Shown here: one piece after another, positions 11,509-22,778 of the stretch
How the letters are laid out: each line of letters begins with the position of its first letter
Numbering within the stretch: position 1 is the stretch's first letter
Source of the DNA: Codonopsis lanceolata
Lineage: Eukaryota > Streptophyta > Magnoliopsida > Asterales > Campanulaceae
Direction of reading: 5' to 3'
NCBI GenBank assembly: GCA_013146195.2
Contig: CM028383.1
Coordinates: 11,969,311-12,033,310, forward strand
DNA length: 64,000 bases
Translations under genes and position numbers: made by a program
The notes under the pieces: generated by a model
Told to the model about the DNA's origin: nothing
Seen by the model: the letters and a program-made list of their open reading frames with translations, nothing else
Database searches by the model: none

Positions 11509-11977
11509 GGAAGAATGTAATATTCAGAAGCCTGTTTATTATGTTTCGAAAGCCCTCACTGATGTAGAGGGGAGGTATTTCAATGCAGAAAAGTTAGCTT
11601 ATTCGCTTGTTGTTGCTGCTCGGAAACTTCGAGCTTATTTTTCTGCGCATTCAATTGTCGTGTATACGGACATGCCTCTAAGAAAGATCTTGCACAAGCC
11701 AGATACCTCTGGTCGTCTACTCACTTGGTTGATCGAATTAACCGAGTTTGATATTGATTATCAACCTCGGCGAGCAATGAAGGCACAGGCTTTAGCAGAC
11801 TTTGTGGCTGAGACAAGCTTTAAGGATTCTTGCGAGGAGGAGGTATCATCCAGAACGGCATCGGCAAGTATCCCAAGTCCAAAACCCCGGCCAGAGTATT
11901 GTTGGGAGTTACATGTTGACGGTTCGGCTAGCAAGTTTGGAAGTGGTGCTGGGTTGGTGTTGACGGTTCGGCTTTAA
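11501..11977 (+). pseudogene. Tat element RNase H and start of the second RNase H
   Basis: It starts IREECNIQKPVYYVSKAL and continues AEKLAYSLVVAARKLRAYF, LTWLIELTEFDIDYQPR and ALADFVAE, the gypsy RNase H and its connection. Then YCWELHVDGSASKFGSGAG opens a second, archaeal-like RNase H, in which the first Asp of VDGSA is catalytic. It is joined to the previous frame by a one-base shift at about 11490-11505. It ends in a stop at 11977 beside a short duplication of GTTGACGGTTCGGCT (about 11912 and 11959). The second RNase H continues in another frame. Confidence 0.88.
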
Positions 11978-11984
11978 GTTTCCA

Positions 11985-13583
11985 GCTTCCAACAATCAGG
12001 CCGAGTATGAAGCGTTGATCGCAGGGCTTGAGCTCGCGCAGGATGTAGGAGTGCGCGAAGTGATTGTGTATTGTGATTCCCAATTGGTGGTAAACCAAGT
12101 TAGAGGCGACTATGCGGTTCATCATCCAGTCCTGGTTCGTTACTGCGCAATGGTGAAGGAGATTTTAAAGGATTTTGATTATTGGGAATTGGTGCGAATT
12201 GCTCATGAGGATAACATGCGAGCTGATTATTTGTCTAAAATGGCTGAAGATGAAATTCAATCTTTGCATCCGGGAGTCATGATCGAGCATTTGGAGGTTC
12301 CTGTTATAGAAAAGGAGGTGATCATGGACATTGAGCCGACTTCAAAATGTTGGATAGATGATCTGAAGGCCTACATCGAGCAGGGGACATTGCCCGAAGA
12401 CAGGAAGGAAGCTAGAACTATTCAGAAGCGATCATGCCGATATGTTATCTTGGACAACATACTTTACAGGCGATCTTACACCCGGCCTCTGTTGAGATGT
12501 GTGCGACCAGAGATGACTGAAGGTATTTTGGGAGAAATACATGAGGGCAAATGTGGAGGTCATCCTGGTCAAAGGTCATTAGCAGAAAAAGTTTTGGCAG
12601 CTGGATTCTATTGGATAACTTTGAGGCGAGATGCAGAAATGTATGTACGCCGGTGTGACAAGTGTCAACGCTATGCAGACATACCGCGGTTGCCATCTAC
12701 CGAGCAGACTCCTGTGGTAGCATCGTGGCCATTTGATATGTGGGGAATAGAACTTATTGGCCCGTTTCCAGTAGCTCGGTCAAAATTCAAGTATGCAGTA
12801 GTAGCTGTGGACTACTTCACCAAGTGGGTGGAAGCTAAGCCTCTAGCGACCATCAGTGAGGTTAATGTCATCGATTTTGTTCATGAGCATATTTGGTGTC
12901 GATTTGGTGTCCCACGAGCGATTGTATCTGATCATGGAACCCAATTTTCTGAAAAGTTTACCAAAGCATGCGAGCAGATGCGAGTGAAACATTGGCAATC
13001 GTCGGTGGCGTATCCTCAAGGTAATGGGCAGGCTGAGGCCGCAAATAAACAAGTCTTACATGTCCTTAAACGAAATTTGGAGGATAAGGTAGGAAGATGG
13101 GTAGATGAATTGCCTTCAGCCTTGTGGGCGGTTAGAACGACAGTCAGGGGTCCAACTGGAGAGACGACTTTTTCCATGGCTTATGGGTCCGAGGCTATGG
13201 CTCCCGTGGAAATGTATTTGCCTAATCATAGAGTTTCGCATTATAATGCTGAATCCAATAAGGCAGCTCGGTCAGTCGATCTGGATCTGTTAGAGGAAAA
13301 GCGGCTGGAGGTTAAGATGAGAATGGTCAATTACAAGCAGCGAGCAAAGGCCCACCACGATAAAAGGGTTCGTGGTCGGTCTTTTGTTGTGGGCGGCTGG
13401 GTCCTTCGTAAGATTGAAGCAACAGGTCATCGAGCTGAATGGGGGAAGCTTTCACCAAATTGGGAAGGGCCTTTTCAGATTGTTAGAATTATTAAAGAAG
13501 GCACGTATACGTTACGAACTGAGGATGGAGATGAGCTGAAACATCCATGGCATGCAGATCACTTGAAGAAATATTATTGGTGA
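11985..13583 (+). pseudogene. Tat element second RNase H C-part and integrase
   Basis: It opens with FKFPASNNQAEYEA, continues to IAGLELAQDVG and a catalytic-type YCDSQLVVNQV, and ends the RNase H near RIAHEDNMRADYLSK. A linker follows, then the integrase: a zinc-binding HEGKCGGH with CDKC, a core with SDHGTQF and GNGQAEAANKQ, and a C-terminal WEGPFQIVRI. At 12750-12752 the usual first catalytic Asp of WGID is Glu (WGIELIGP). The D-to-E spacing looks one residue short of what I recall for relatives. The 522-codon frame from 12015 is the longest uninterrupted coding stretch in the window. Upstream frame breaks still disable the polyprotein. Confidence 0.9.
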
Positions 13584-13699
13584 TTGGCATTGGCAGTATG
13601 TAATTCGTTGATCATTTCTTTTTTATGGCAAATATTAATGGCAAAGCGGCAAAGCTCAATTATGCTTTCAATTTTAATTTGAAAGTTGGTATTTGAGTT

Positions 13700-14050
13700 A
13701 GTTGCTCTTATTTTTCTCGATTATTCTCTTTTGCGAGCATGACTTGTTTGTGCTCGTGCAAAGGGCTGGTGTTCGAGGAAAATAGTTTACCTTGATTATT
13801 CTCTTTTGCGAGCATGAATGGTTTCTGCTCGTGCAAAGGGTTGGTGTTCGAGTTTGCTTTCGTTGTTTTCTCGATTATTCTCTTTTACGAGCATAAATTA
13901 TTTATGCTCGTGAAGACTTGGTGTTCGAGACGATTGCTTATATAGTGTCCGCGATTATTTTCTTTTATGCTCATAAACTGTTTATGTTAGCAAAAAGAAT
14001 TGATGTTCGAGTTACATGTTTAGTGATGATTTTTTCTGTCATGAGCAAAG
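13700..14050. repeat. Degenerate tandem repeat after pol, about four units
   Basis: Units of roughly 80-110 bp share CGATTATTCTCTTTTGCGAG, GCTCGTGCAAAGGG and TGGTGTTCGAG, decaying toward the right. Each contains CGAGCA...TGCTCG, giving an imperfect inverted pair. The array lies between the integrase stop and the minus-strand ORF of the Tat element. Confidence 0.75.
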
Positions 14051-15071
14051 ATTGCCTTAGCTCGGGAAAAGAGTTGAGTATCTAGATCAGTAATTCATAG
14101 GTGAAATGCAATCGGGCATAACAAAATAAAGACATTCATTAAAGCAAGCAGTGAAAGCAAGTACCGAATATTACAAAAGCTTAAATGTAAATTGTTCGAG
14201 GAGTTAGGGAACACAGACCAAAAAATGATTATGTCATGCTGTTGGAGGGATGTTGATTTGTGTTGCTGGGTTTGGTTCATTGCCTTCTTTGGTGGCAACG
14301 TCAAGAATGACAACTTCATTCTCATCCGCTTGGTCGGAAGTGTCAGCATCTTCATGGGGCTTCACTTGGGCTCTCCAAATTTGGGTCATTAGCTCGTTGA
14401 CATTGGTTTCGGCAACAGGGGGAGGGTTCCATGGGGACAGACCTTTCTCTGCATCTGCCTCAGCCAAAGATTCTAGCTCGTCTTCAGTGTATGGCACGAG
14501 GGCATGACCAGGGCGAGCAGATGAGCAGAATGGTGGGTTGGTGCCCCATTCAGCGAGCTGTTCAGGCCAGATCTCCAGGTCGCTGCTGCAAGAAATTTGT
14601 ATTAAGATGTGATTCACTCCCTGGAGGAAGAAAGGATAAGCTTCATTCTCCACGCAAACGGCAAAGTTGTCAGAATTTTTGTACTCTTCGATGATTTTTT
14701 GCCTTTGCTCTTCATTTGCCAGAGATTCTGCTTCTTTCAATTTCCTTTCCAGATCGGCAACTTTGGTTTTGGTTTCTTTTAGCTTGGTCTGGCTAGCTCG
14801 GAGATCTTTTCGAACTCCGGCAATGTTGTTTAAAGCTGCCTCTTCAGATTTTTTGGAGAAACTTAGGTGAGATTCCAAAGTTTTCTTCTCCGCCTCAACC
14901 TTGGTAAGTTCAGTTACCTTGCTGGTAAGGCTTTCTTCAGCTGCTTTGAGCTCGGCTCGAACAGAGTTGACGGTTTCTTCCAGCTGGTTTTTCTCTGTTA
15001 ATTAGCAAGGCAGCATTCGAGTTGAGCTTATCCATCAGTCGTTCGTACATTAGAATCGATTTGTTTGCAAT

Positions 15072-15141
15072 CTACAAGGAAAAGATATGATTAGTCAAGG
15101 AGGAGTATTAAGGAACGTTGGATTGCGGGGAAAGATTTTAC
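15072..15141 (-). other. Predicted intron in the antisense ORF
   Basis: On the minus strand, ACCAAG then GTAAAATC is a donor-like site and TTGTAG then ATTGC an acceptor-like site 70 bp apart. Splicing joins GMCLTK to IANKSIL in frame, and the sequence between has no coding character. Confidence 0.5.
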
Positions 15142-15554
15142 CTTGGTGAGACACATTCCAACTTCTCCTATCAAAACTGAGCTTGCTTGGTCGTTGCTCT
15201 TCTTTTGAATTCCACTATGGTGAAACCTCTTCATCAATCCGAGACCCGTGGTGGCTTGGAATCCACTTCGCTTGAAGATGTTGACGTTTTCAAGGTCGGG
15301 TACTTCGGCAAGCTCGGCGATGAGAGCGGCAGGTTTGTCCCGAGTATCAAGCATGATGAAATTTTCTTTTTCCACGACGGTATAGAAGGGGCGGCTTCCT
15401 CGAGCACGACCTTATCTGTGCGGTGTCTGCTCCTTTTGGGACTTTCACTCGGCTCACTAATAATGATGACGGGCTCAGTAGTTGGTTCGACCCTTGGTGC
15501 GATAGGGGTTGGTGAGATGAGTGTAGCGGTGGTTACGTTTAGTTCAGTTCGAAT

Positions 15555-15830
15555 GGTTGGAAGATTGGTTAGGTTGGGTTGAGAGGTGTTTGCCTCGTTT
15601 GCTTGATCCTTTTTGGCGGCTTGGAGGAATTTATTAACGTTGGAAGATTGGTAGTAGGTTGGGTTGAGAGGTGTTTGCCTCGTTTGCTTGATCCTTTTTG
15701 AGAGCGAGCTTGGAGGAATTTAAGTATGAAGAAAGTGAAGTTTGCAAGTTCAACATAAAGAATGCAAAAATTAAAGATTGACCGGTTAGAGAGAAAGAAG
15801 GCTGAAGTTTGCAAGTTCAACATAAAGGTT
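15555..15830. repeat. Two short tandem duplications
   Basis: A ~95-bp unit (GGTTGGGTTGAGAGGTGTTT onward) is repeated at about 15570 and 15656. A ~65-bp unit (GAAGTTTGCAAGTTCAACAT) is repeated at 15736 and 15801. They lie in the disrupted linker of the antisense ORF and probably account for its broken frame. Confidence 0.75.
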
Positions 15831-17657
15831 CGTTAAAGCACATTCATCGCATTGGGGAATTTTCTGTGACATGGTGGACATTGGAACCGGGATCAATAGT
15901 AACCGGGGTTCGATTCCTTCCATCGGTAAGGCTCGTCGGAGAAGGGTCAGGTCAGAGGTGAGAGCTCGCCAATCAAGTACGAAATCTTGACCGGCCCGGC
16001 CATCTCGCCCTTCTTTCACTCCAAGCAAAGTTCTGAAGGCTCTTGCTATCTTGGGTTCGCCAGCTCGGTAAGCATTTTTATCATATTCGGGGAGCCCGTA
16101 GTCGGTAAGATAAGGAGCGAAGGGCCAGTCGACGCTAGACTCGATGAGCAGAGCCTTTGAATCCCATCCATCAACTTTGTTTGGGCCTTCGTTGAGAAGT
16201 TTGAAGTAGTTTGCGTTGGACCGGCCGGTGATACGCCCAGATTTCTTGTCTAGAGAGAAAAGAAAGAATTTTCGGAATAAGGTCATGTCGGGCTCAAACC
16301 CGAGTAACCTACAGGCTACTATGAAAGACATTAAGAATCTTATCGTGGTCAAAGTCAGGTTGCATGGAAGGGTGTTTGATTCATTTAAGAATTCTACCAC
16401 TAAGGGATCAAGAGGAAGGCGGAGTCCGACCAGAAAGAAATCGAAGTAGAAGACCATGTTGTCTCCCTGGAAGTTGTGACCTTTCTTGTCGATGTCAAGG
16501 TCAAACGCACGAACGCGGTAGTGTTTCTGGTCCATTCCTAGATAATAGAACCAAGCACTGACTTCGTCCTCAGAAGTCAGGTCGTCCCATTTGATTGAGG
16601 GTGGGATGTGTGACGCGATGTGGGTAGAAGAACTTGGGTTTGGCTTGGGTTGATGACTGCTTGTCCTGGGAAGGTTTCCAGTTTGGTCATTTACAGAAGG
16701 GTTCTGGTTGCTGCTGCTCGTCCCTTGCTCGGTTGATTGTTGGGATTTTCGTCGACGAGTAATTAAGGGGATTTCTTCCTGCTCGCTTTCTTCCGAGCTT
16801 GAACTTGAAGATGGTGGAATTTCCTCTGGTGCACCATGATCGTAGCTCCGACCTTCGATTTCTGATACGGTATCTTCGCTAGACATCCTACAGGAAAGAG
16901 GAATCGAGGAACGCACGTTAAAGCCCTATCCAGGCCGGATATGAAGATATAAATGAAATTAAATTCGTGACAAGAGCTGGTTGTGAGATCGGTGAACAGG
17001 GCACCAATCCTGAATTCCTCGATTCCCGTGATCTGGTTTAGAATAATTGGGCGATGGAAGGGGTTGAAGCCGATAAATATTCGTGTTTGAATACTCTGTC
17101 AAGGGTTTAAGGGGTAGAATGACACAGGAGCCCTAATTAGGAATGAAAAGGATGAAAAACCGATGAAAAGCAGAAATGGAAGAGTGAGAGTACCTGTTTT
17201 TCGTTGAAAGCTACTAGTCTCGGATCTTGGAGAGTCGTCGAAGACTGGATCTTGATGCTGGATCTTTGTATGTTTGCAGATAGGGAGATTGTTCTTCTCT
17301 TTGAGCTCTGTCAATTCTTGTGGGTGATAAAGCTTGAAATGAAGGGGGTCTTCTATCTTTTATGCCTGGTGAAACCGGCGGTTGAGGGCCACTCATCATT
17401 AGGGCTCGTCTTACGAGGCTCAATTTTCGAGGCAGCCTTTAATGCCTTGTTGAAAAACAGGCCTGTCCCTTCAAAAAATGGCGGCTGACGGCTTGGCATT
17501 TTGAGTACGTTTCTCTAAATACCTTTTGGGTAACAGTTTATTCAAGATTTTTGCTCGAGGACGATTTAAATCATGCATTGAAAGATTCAATTACTTTGGG
17601 GGATACTCTTTTAATTCTGAGTCCCTCCTCGCCGCGAGCATGAATACTCGATGGACA

Positions 17658-17673
17658 AGGAGTAGGGGGCTAC
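17658..17673 (+). promoter_or_regulatory. Polypurine tract of the Tat element
   Basis: AAGGAGTAGGGGGC followed by TAC lies just before the TG that starts the presumed 3' LTR. This is the usual place for plus-strand priming. Confidence 0.55.
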
Positions 17674-18252
17674 TGAACTACCCAATCCAATAGGCCCAAG
17701 CCATAGGTCACTTGATGGGCGCATGGTCACTACTTGGACAAGCAAGCATGGTCTCGATCTTCACCGAGCAAGGTGTCAGCGAGCTGGGGGCTTAGCCGGC
17801 GAGCAAAATTAAGTTGCGAGCATGATTTGCTATGCTCGCTAATTCAAGAGTTGTTACCAGTTGAGGACGGTTGTGTCCGGGAAAATCTCCATTTAGATCG
17901 TTGCGGTTAATGGGGAAGTTAATGGGGCAGTTAATATGCCCGCCATTAATGCCATGATCATTAGTGGACAGTTATGAGCAGTTATGCTCTCCGGCAACTA
18001 TAAAAGCCCTGGAAAATGAAGGGGAGAGGTAGGCAATTTTTACTCTCTAGCCAAAACTCTGCTGAAATATATTCATACTTGCTTTCTTGTGCTAATTCTT
18101 ACGCCGGAGGGCCTTTGCAGGGAGTGCCCCTACCTAGTTCACAAGTTGTTCTTCTTATTTGCAGAGTTAGGCTCAAGGATTTGTGGATACGTTGAAAGCC
18201 AGGTATCCTAATTGGACTGATCCAGTGCATTCAGAGGATTTTGGACGCATCA
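17674..18252 (+). repeat. 3' LTR of the Tat element
   Basis: The presumed LTR starts TGAACTACCC after a polypurine tract and ends GGACGCATCA. It contains a TATA box at 17999-18006 (TATAAAAG) and, downstream, a GGAGGGCCTTTGCAGGGAG stretch as often seen in R/U5 of these elements. No second LTR is available in the window to confirm the limits. Confidence 0.55.
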
Positions 18253-18435
18253 CTATCTCCTTTGTTGAGAATTAAAAAGTAATTTGAAAACAATACATAT
18301 ATTCTACTTCAAATGACAAGTATAAATAGGGTAAGTATATATAAATATTTAAGTATATGATACAACATGTGGATACAAAAAAAAACAAAAATTGCTAGGT
18401 TTACCACTATTTTTATTTTCTACCAGTATTGCTAT

Positions 18436-19019
18436 GGGGTATACTTAATACAACACCTATAAAATGCTTAATACAACACTTTTTAAAAATGTTTGACCAA
18501 AATACCCTTTACATAATTAATATTTTTGTTTTTTATTAAATTTAAAAATATTTTAAACACAATTAATTTACTAATTAATTTTATTTAGTTACTAAATACA
18601 ACCAAAAAAAAAATTTTTTTTTAGGGTTTAGGACTGGTTTGCCAACAGTTCTAACCAAATTTTTTTTTTAAGGTTTTGGACTGGTTTGGCAGCAGTCCTA
18701 ACCAAAATTTTTTTTAAGGTTTTGGACTTGTTTGGCAGCAGTCCTAACCAAAAAAAATTTCTTTAAGGTTTTGGACTGGTTTGGCAGCAGTCCTAACCAA
18801 AAAAAATATTTTAATTTTTTTTAGAGCAATTGATCCACAATTTGATTTTAAATTAATTATTAAATTAAAATAAAAAAATTAACATTAATTTAAATTAAAA
18901 AAACAAAACATTAATTCAAATTTAACAAAAAAATGAATTTACGCAAAGGGTATTTTGGAAAAAATATTTTAAAAAGTGTTGTATTAAGCATTTTATAGGT
19001 GTTGTATTAAGTACCGTTG
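18436..19019. mobile_element. Mutator-like MITE with 9-bp target duplication
   Basis: The 584-bp element has ~80-bp inverted ends: TACTTAATACAACACC and TAAAATGCTTAATACAACAC at left, and their inverses at right. It is flanked by an exact 9-bp direct repeat TATTGCTAT (18427-18435 and 19020-19028). Nine-bp duplications are typical of Mutator-like elements. It has no transposase; the interior holds four hairpin units. Confidence 0.88.
18625..18798. repeat. Four tandem hairpin units inside the MITE
   Basis: Units start at 18625, 18672, 18718 and 18767. Each is 32 bp with GGTTTTGGACTG at one end and the near-inverse CAGTCCTAACC at the other, separated by poly-A/T. Each could fold into a stem of about 10 bp with a short loop. 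Confidence 0.85.
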
Positions 19020-19331
19020 TATTGCTATTAAGCCTTGATAAATGTCAAATGCGTTTTATTGATAAACAACTTTATCCTTTACTAAAGTTGTGTGGTAACA
19101 ATAGTAATAAAAGTAATGGTAAACCAAACAATATTTTAAAAAATATATAGCAAAAATAACAAATCACTTTGAAATTATATAAATACTACTCTCTAATAAG
19201 TTATTTAAAAAGGAATTTGTCTCAGCTATTTTAACTTTGATTAGATTGCACCTAGGAGAGGAGACAGAGAGAGAGAGAAAATAAAAACTATGAATAAAAC
19301 TCCAAAAGTGAACAAGACCATAAAGTTATTA

Positions 19332-19589
19332 CTCACTCCGTTCCTAAATAATCGTTTTGGTTGATCCGGTGCACAGTTTAAGAAAAAACAATTGACTTGA
19401 TTATTTATATTGGTTTAATGTGTATTTTCCTTTAAAGTCCATGTGTATGTGGCCCATAATTAAAGTAGTGTGAAAAAGTAAGGGTGAAGTGGTAAAAATG
19501 ATGTTCTAAAAAGGTAAGTTTCAAACTGGATAATTATTTTGGGACGAACGAAAAAGGAAAGGAAGACGATAATTTAGGGACGGAGGGAG
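19332..19589. mobile_element. Stowaway-like MITE, copy 2
   Basis: The 258-bp element is flanked by TA, with ends CTCACTCCGTTCC and GGACGGAGGGAG. The interior is nearly the same as 2143-2400. One mismatch breaks the left terminal repeat. Confidence 0.9.
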
Positions 19590-19659
19590 TATATAACAAA
19601 ACTTGATATTCATGCCCGTATCAATATATCTGATTTTGTTATTTGAAATAGCAGTACCT

Positions 19660-21790
19660 AAATAGAAGTTACGATTTATAAAAAAAATGTTACAGTTGAT
19701 GGGTATATTACTTCAAGTGATAGTTGAAAGATTGATGTTTTATAGGGGGGTGACTTTGTAATGTGAAGATAAAACATATATAAAAGAAAAATGGGTGACT
19801 GCTCATAATATTAATTGTAGAGGTGGCTTGTAATATGTAAAGAAAAAAAATAGGGAGTTAAAAATGGATAACTACTCATACATGTGAATGAGAAGATGAA
19901 TCTCAACTGTTAAATTTTTTAAAATAATTTAATCTCAACCTCTAAATAGCCCTAGTCAATTGCACATATGCGAATCTAGCTATTTTATAATATAGACTAG
20001 TACTCTTGCCCGTACCGATGATACGGCGCCAGTTTGAGAATTTATCAATAAATGAAATAATATGGAAATGAACCCAAATACCTAACAAAATAAAACATTT
20101 TACTTCGATATTTATTTTATAAGAAAACCAAGAAATAAATATTTTAATTGTAACTACTGTTAAAATACAAAAAGAAACTTTTATTGTTTTCTCAATAATG
20201 AAAACTTAGTCTTCTTCTTCTGGGGGTTTTTGCTTAACTTTGTAAACATGAGATGCAATAACTTTGTCTATTATTCCCACCTACACATGAGACAAAGAAA
20301 ATCCAAACATATTCAATTAGCCAAATTTTCTTCTTCAACTACAAAATTCGAATCCTCCCACATATTATCATACAAAATCTAACAGGCGAACGAAGATGCA
20401 TTTGATCCAAATTAATCAACCCTTAAAAGCTAAAAAATGGCAATTAAATAAATGGAAACCAATACACATACCACAACAAATGAAACCACAAAAATGAGAA
20501 GATGTCCAATATTCTATAAAAATAAACCCATGCCCGTGCCTGCCAGTAAGAGCGTGATCAATGTATGAACGTAGCGTGATTAAAAAATTAATTAAGAAAC
20601 TACAACTAAATATTTGTAAAACCGTAAAGGCCTCTTTGCCCGGAACGGAGGGATTAATTAATAATTTGCACACGAAACTGCGGGCCGACCAAAAAAACGA
20701 GCCGGACAAAACTTATATTTTTTTATTTGTATAAGAAATTGTGGGCCGGAAAAAAATTAAATTGCCGAACAAAAAACAGATCGGACAAAAATTAAATTGA
20801 TTAAGTTAATTACGATAACAGTTAAAAAGAAAAAAAAACAAATATTTCAAATTACAAAACTTACTTTTTTTTTATTTGTATACAAAATTATGGGTCGGAA
20901 AAAAATTAAATTGATTAAGTTAATTAAGATAATAATTAAAAAGAAAAAAATTCAAATTCAAATATTCAAAACTTATCACTGGACTAAAATTAAATTTATT
21001 AGTTATGCACGTTAAAACAATAAATCTTAGTAAAACAATATTGGTAAAACCATAAAACAATAAATATAAAACTGTAAAACCGTAAGTAATAAGTAAGCCG
21101 TAGAATATGCCTATATTGGAACAATTATCTATTATTGGAAGAAAAAAAAGCAGTAAAATTGGAAAAAGTAATTGTCTTTACACGTTTACAATTTAGATTA
21201 AATGTAGAGTGTAGGATTGCAGTAAAAGAGTTAATCTCAGTCTATAATTAGCATTTACCAATTATACACGTGTTTTGACATCTCTATGCCTATGACACGG
21301 TGCTAGTATATATGATTTCGTCAATTCAAATGATTGTACGTAAATAGAAGGTGCTATTTAAAAAATATTACAGTTGAAGGGTACATTGCTTCAAGTGATA
21401 GTTGAATGACCGATATTTTATAAGGGGTGATTGTTCAAAAGACTAATCACAATGTGCGACTTTGTAATATGAAGATAAAATATAGGGAGAAGAAAAAATG
21501 GTGATTACTCATAATATTAATTGTAGGGGGTTAAAAATGGATAACAAATGTGAATGTGATGGTGAATCTCAACCGTTAAAATTTTAAAGATAATTTAATC
21601 TCAACCTCTGAATAACACTAGTCAATTACCTAGTTGTTTTATAAGGAAACCTAATTCTAACAGTATAAGGAAACTTAGAAAAGGAGGTTACCCAAATAAA
21701 TGACAGCCGTAGGATGATAGTAAAACAAATTAAATCCTGACCTCTAAATAGCCCTAGTTAATTACCTAGCTTGTTTGTAATATAGATAAT
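19660..21790. repeat. AT-rich region with direct dispersed repeats
   Basis: A ~290-bp segment at about 19670-19960 (GATAGTTGAAAGATTGATGT ... CTCAACCTCTAAATAGCCC) recurs at about 21350-21620, and its end again at 21730-21770. A second pair with period about 150 bp (TTTATTTGTATA then TTGTGGGCCGG or TTATGGGTCGG) lies at 20721 and 20870. Short CCGT...ACGG palindromes next to ACTAG or GCTAG occur at about 20005-20035 and 21292-21308, perhaps transposon ends. No coding region is supported. Confidence 0.6.
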
Positions 21791-22159
21791 AAAATGAACA
21801 AGGTATAGGAAAGAAACTAATTTTAATGTTTATTTTTTCTTGAGGTAATTTAATTTGTGTAACTATAAATAAGACCAAAATCGCTGAAGAAATTCTCTTC
21901 TGAGACGAGTATAATTTATAATTGAGATTTACAAGATACGTCTTAATAAAAAAACTTGATGGCTAAACTCTCATTAATAAGAAAAAGGGAAAAAAATACA
22001 AAAATATGTCACTGACAAGTGAAAGCTTACTAGAACGTCTCCAAAATTGTGGGACCGAGAATTTGTGCCGATTTTGGCCAAACAGTAGCCATGGTGGCAT
22101 GGCCGAAGGTTCAAAAAACTACGTAAGATATTGAAAGTGACGCAATGAACAAGTGCTTC

Positions 22160-22166
22160 TATAAAT
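22160..22166 (+). promoter_or_regulatory. Candidate TATA box
   Basis: TATAAAT lies 88 bp upstream of the ATG at 22254, a normal plant spacing allowing a 5' UTR of about 60 bp. Confidence 0.45.
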
Positions 22167-22253
22167 TCCAAGCATTGGATGAAGGTTTCGTCTCACATCG
22201 AACTCATCAATTTTCAAAAAAAAAAAACTCATCAATTTTCCTTCTCCACACAT

Positions 22254-22778
22254 ATGGTGGCTTCCTTAGACCTAAGTTATCTGATTCTTGTTTTGATTGA
22301 AGTTATCTTCAATCATCTCAAGAATGATAATCATCTTAATACACATCTTTTCACTGCCAAGTTCTTTGTCACTACTGTCTTTCTCCTCCTCAGTTTCACT
22401 CTACTCCCCCTCTACGTAACATTCACCGAAGAAGGCCGTATTCTTTTCAAAGTAAAAGGCTTCTCCGTTTTGGTGATTTTGTCATCTCTATTCTTGATTG
22501 TTTTGTCACGACCATACTTTTATAATGCTCTTTTCGTGATCGTTTGGATCGCCCCATTCGACGATTTCATTTTCGATATTCTCAAGTACGGGTGTTATTA
22601 CTCTCTTGAGTGCCAAACCATCCCACCTTCGATCTCTATTGGTCTTATTAATGCTTTCACCTCTCAATCCCAACAAGCCCGAGAAGATGCAGCCCCAACA
22701 CTTGCACCTGCACTAGATGATGGACTCGAAGATGGATTTTCTAACCCATCATCACAAGAACTGCCAAGCCACGCATAA
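22254..22778 (+). CDS. Small multi-pass membrane protein, unknown function
   Basis: A 174-codon frame from the ATG at 22254 (MVASLDLSYL) to TAA at 22778. An in-frame ATG at 22179 would add 25 residues, but it lies only 13 bp after the TATA box, so I prefer 22254. Hydrophobic stretches at residues about 7-20, 35-57, 70-86 and 88-101 suggest three or four membrane segments. The last 35 residues form an Ala/Asp/Glu/Ser/Pro-rich soluble tail. I recognise no family. It is the only open frame here that is not transposon-like or low-complexity, and there are no introns. It could be a lineage-specific gene, a small membrane protein copied by retroposition, or a chance frame. Confidence 0.5.
   Translation: MVASLDLSYLILVLIEVIFNHLKNDNHLNTHLFTAKFFVTTVFLLLSFTLLPLYVTFTEEGRILFKVKGFSVLVILSSLFLIVLSRPYFYNALFVIVWIAPFDDFIFDILKYGCYYSLECQTIPPSISIGLINAFTSQSQQAREDAAPTLAPALDDGLEDGFSNPSSQELPSHA

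Larger units (their letters stand above)
14234..16886 (-). pseudogene. Antisense ORF of the Tat element (putative gypsy-type transposon protein)
   Basis: It runs opposite to pol. The likely start is MSSEDTVSEIEG at 16886. A Ser/Gln-rich head is followed by a conserved domain (VFYFDFFLVGLRLPLDPLVV, then FLMSFIVACRLLGFEPDM) resembling the putative gypsy-type transposon domain of plant Tat elements. After a repeated, broken linker (15555-15830) the protein continues with NFIMLDTRDKPAALIAEL to LTK. A 70-bp intron (15072-15141, GTAAAA...TTGTAG) joins it to IANKSILMYERLMDKLN. A coiled coil follows (ESHLSFSKKSEEAALNN onward) and then an acidic C-terminus ending at 14234. At least two frameshifts exist. 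Antisense ORFs at this place are reported for some Tat elements; their role is unknown. Confidence 0.75.
10190..18252 (+). mobile_element. 5'-truncated Tat-lineage Ty3/gypsy LTR retrotransposon
   Basis: In order this element holds a short pre-gap stretch, an assembly gap, reverse transcriptase, RNase H, a second RNase H, integrase, a tandem-repeat spacer, a minus-strand antisense ORF, a polypurine tract and a 3' LTR. Two RNase H domains and an extra ORF between pol and the 3' LTR are known features of the plant Tat lineage. No 5' LTR, primer-binding site or gag was seen before the gap, so the left end is truncated or lost in the gap. At least three frameshifts make pol inactive. Confidence 0.8.
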
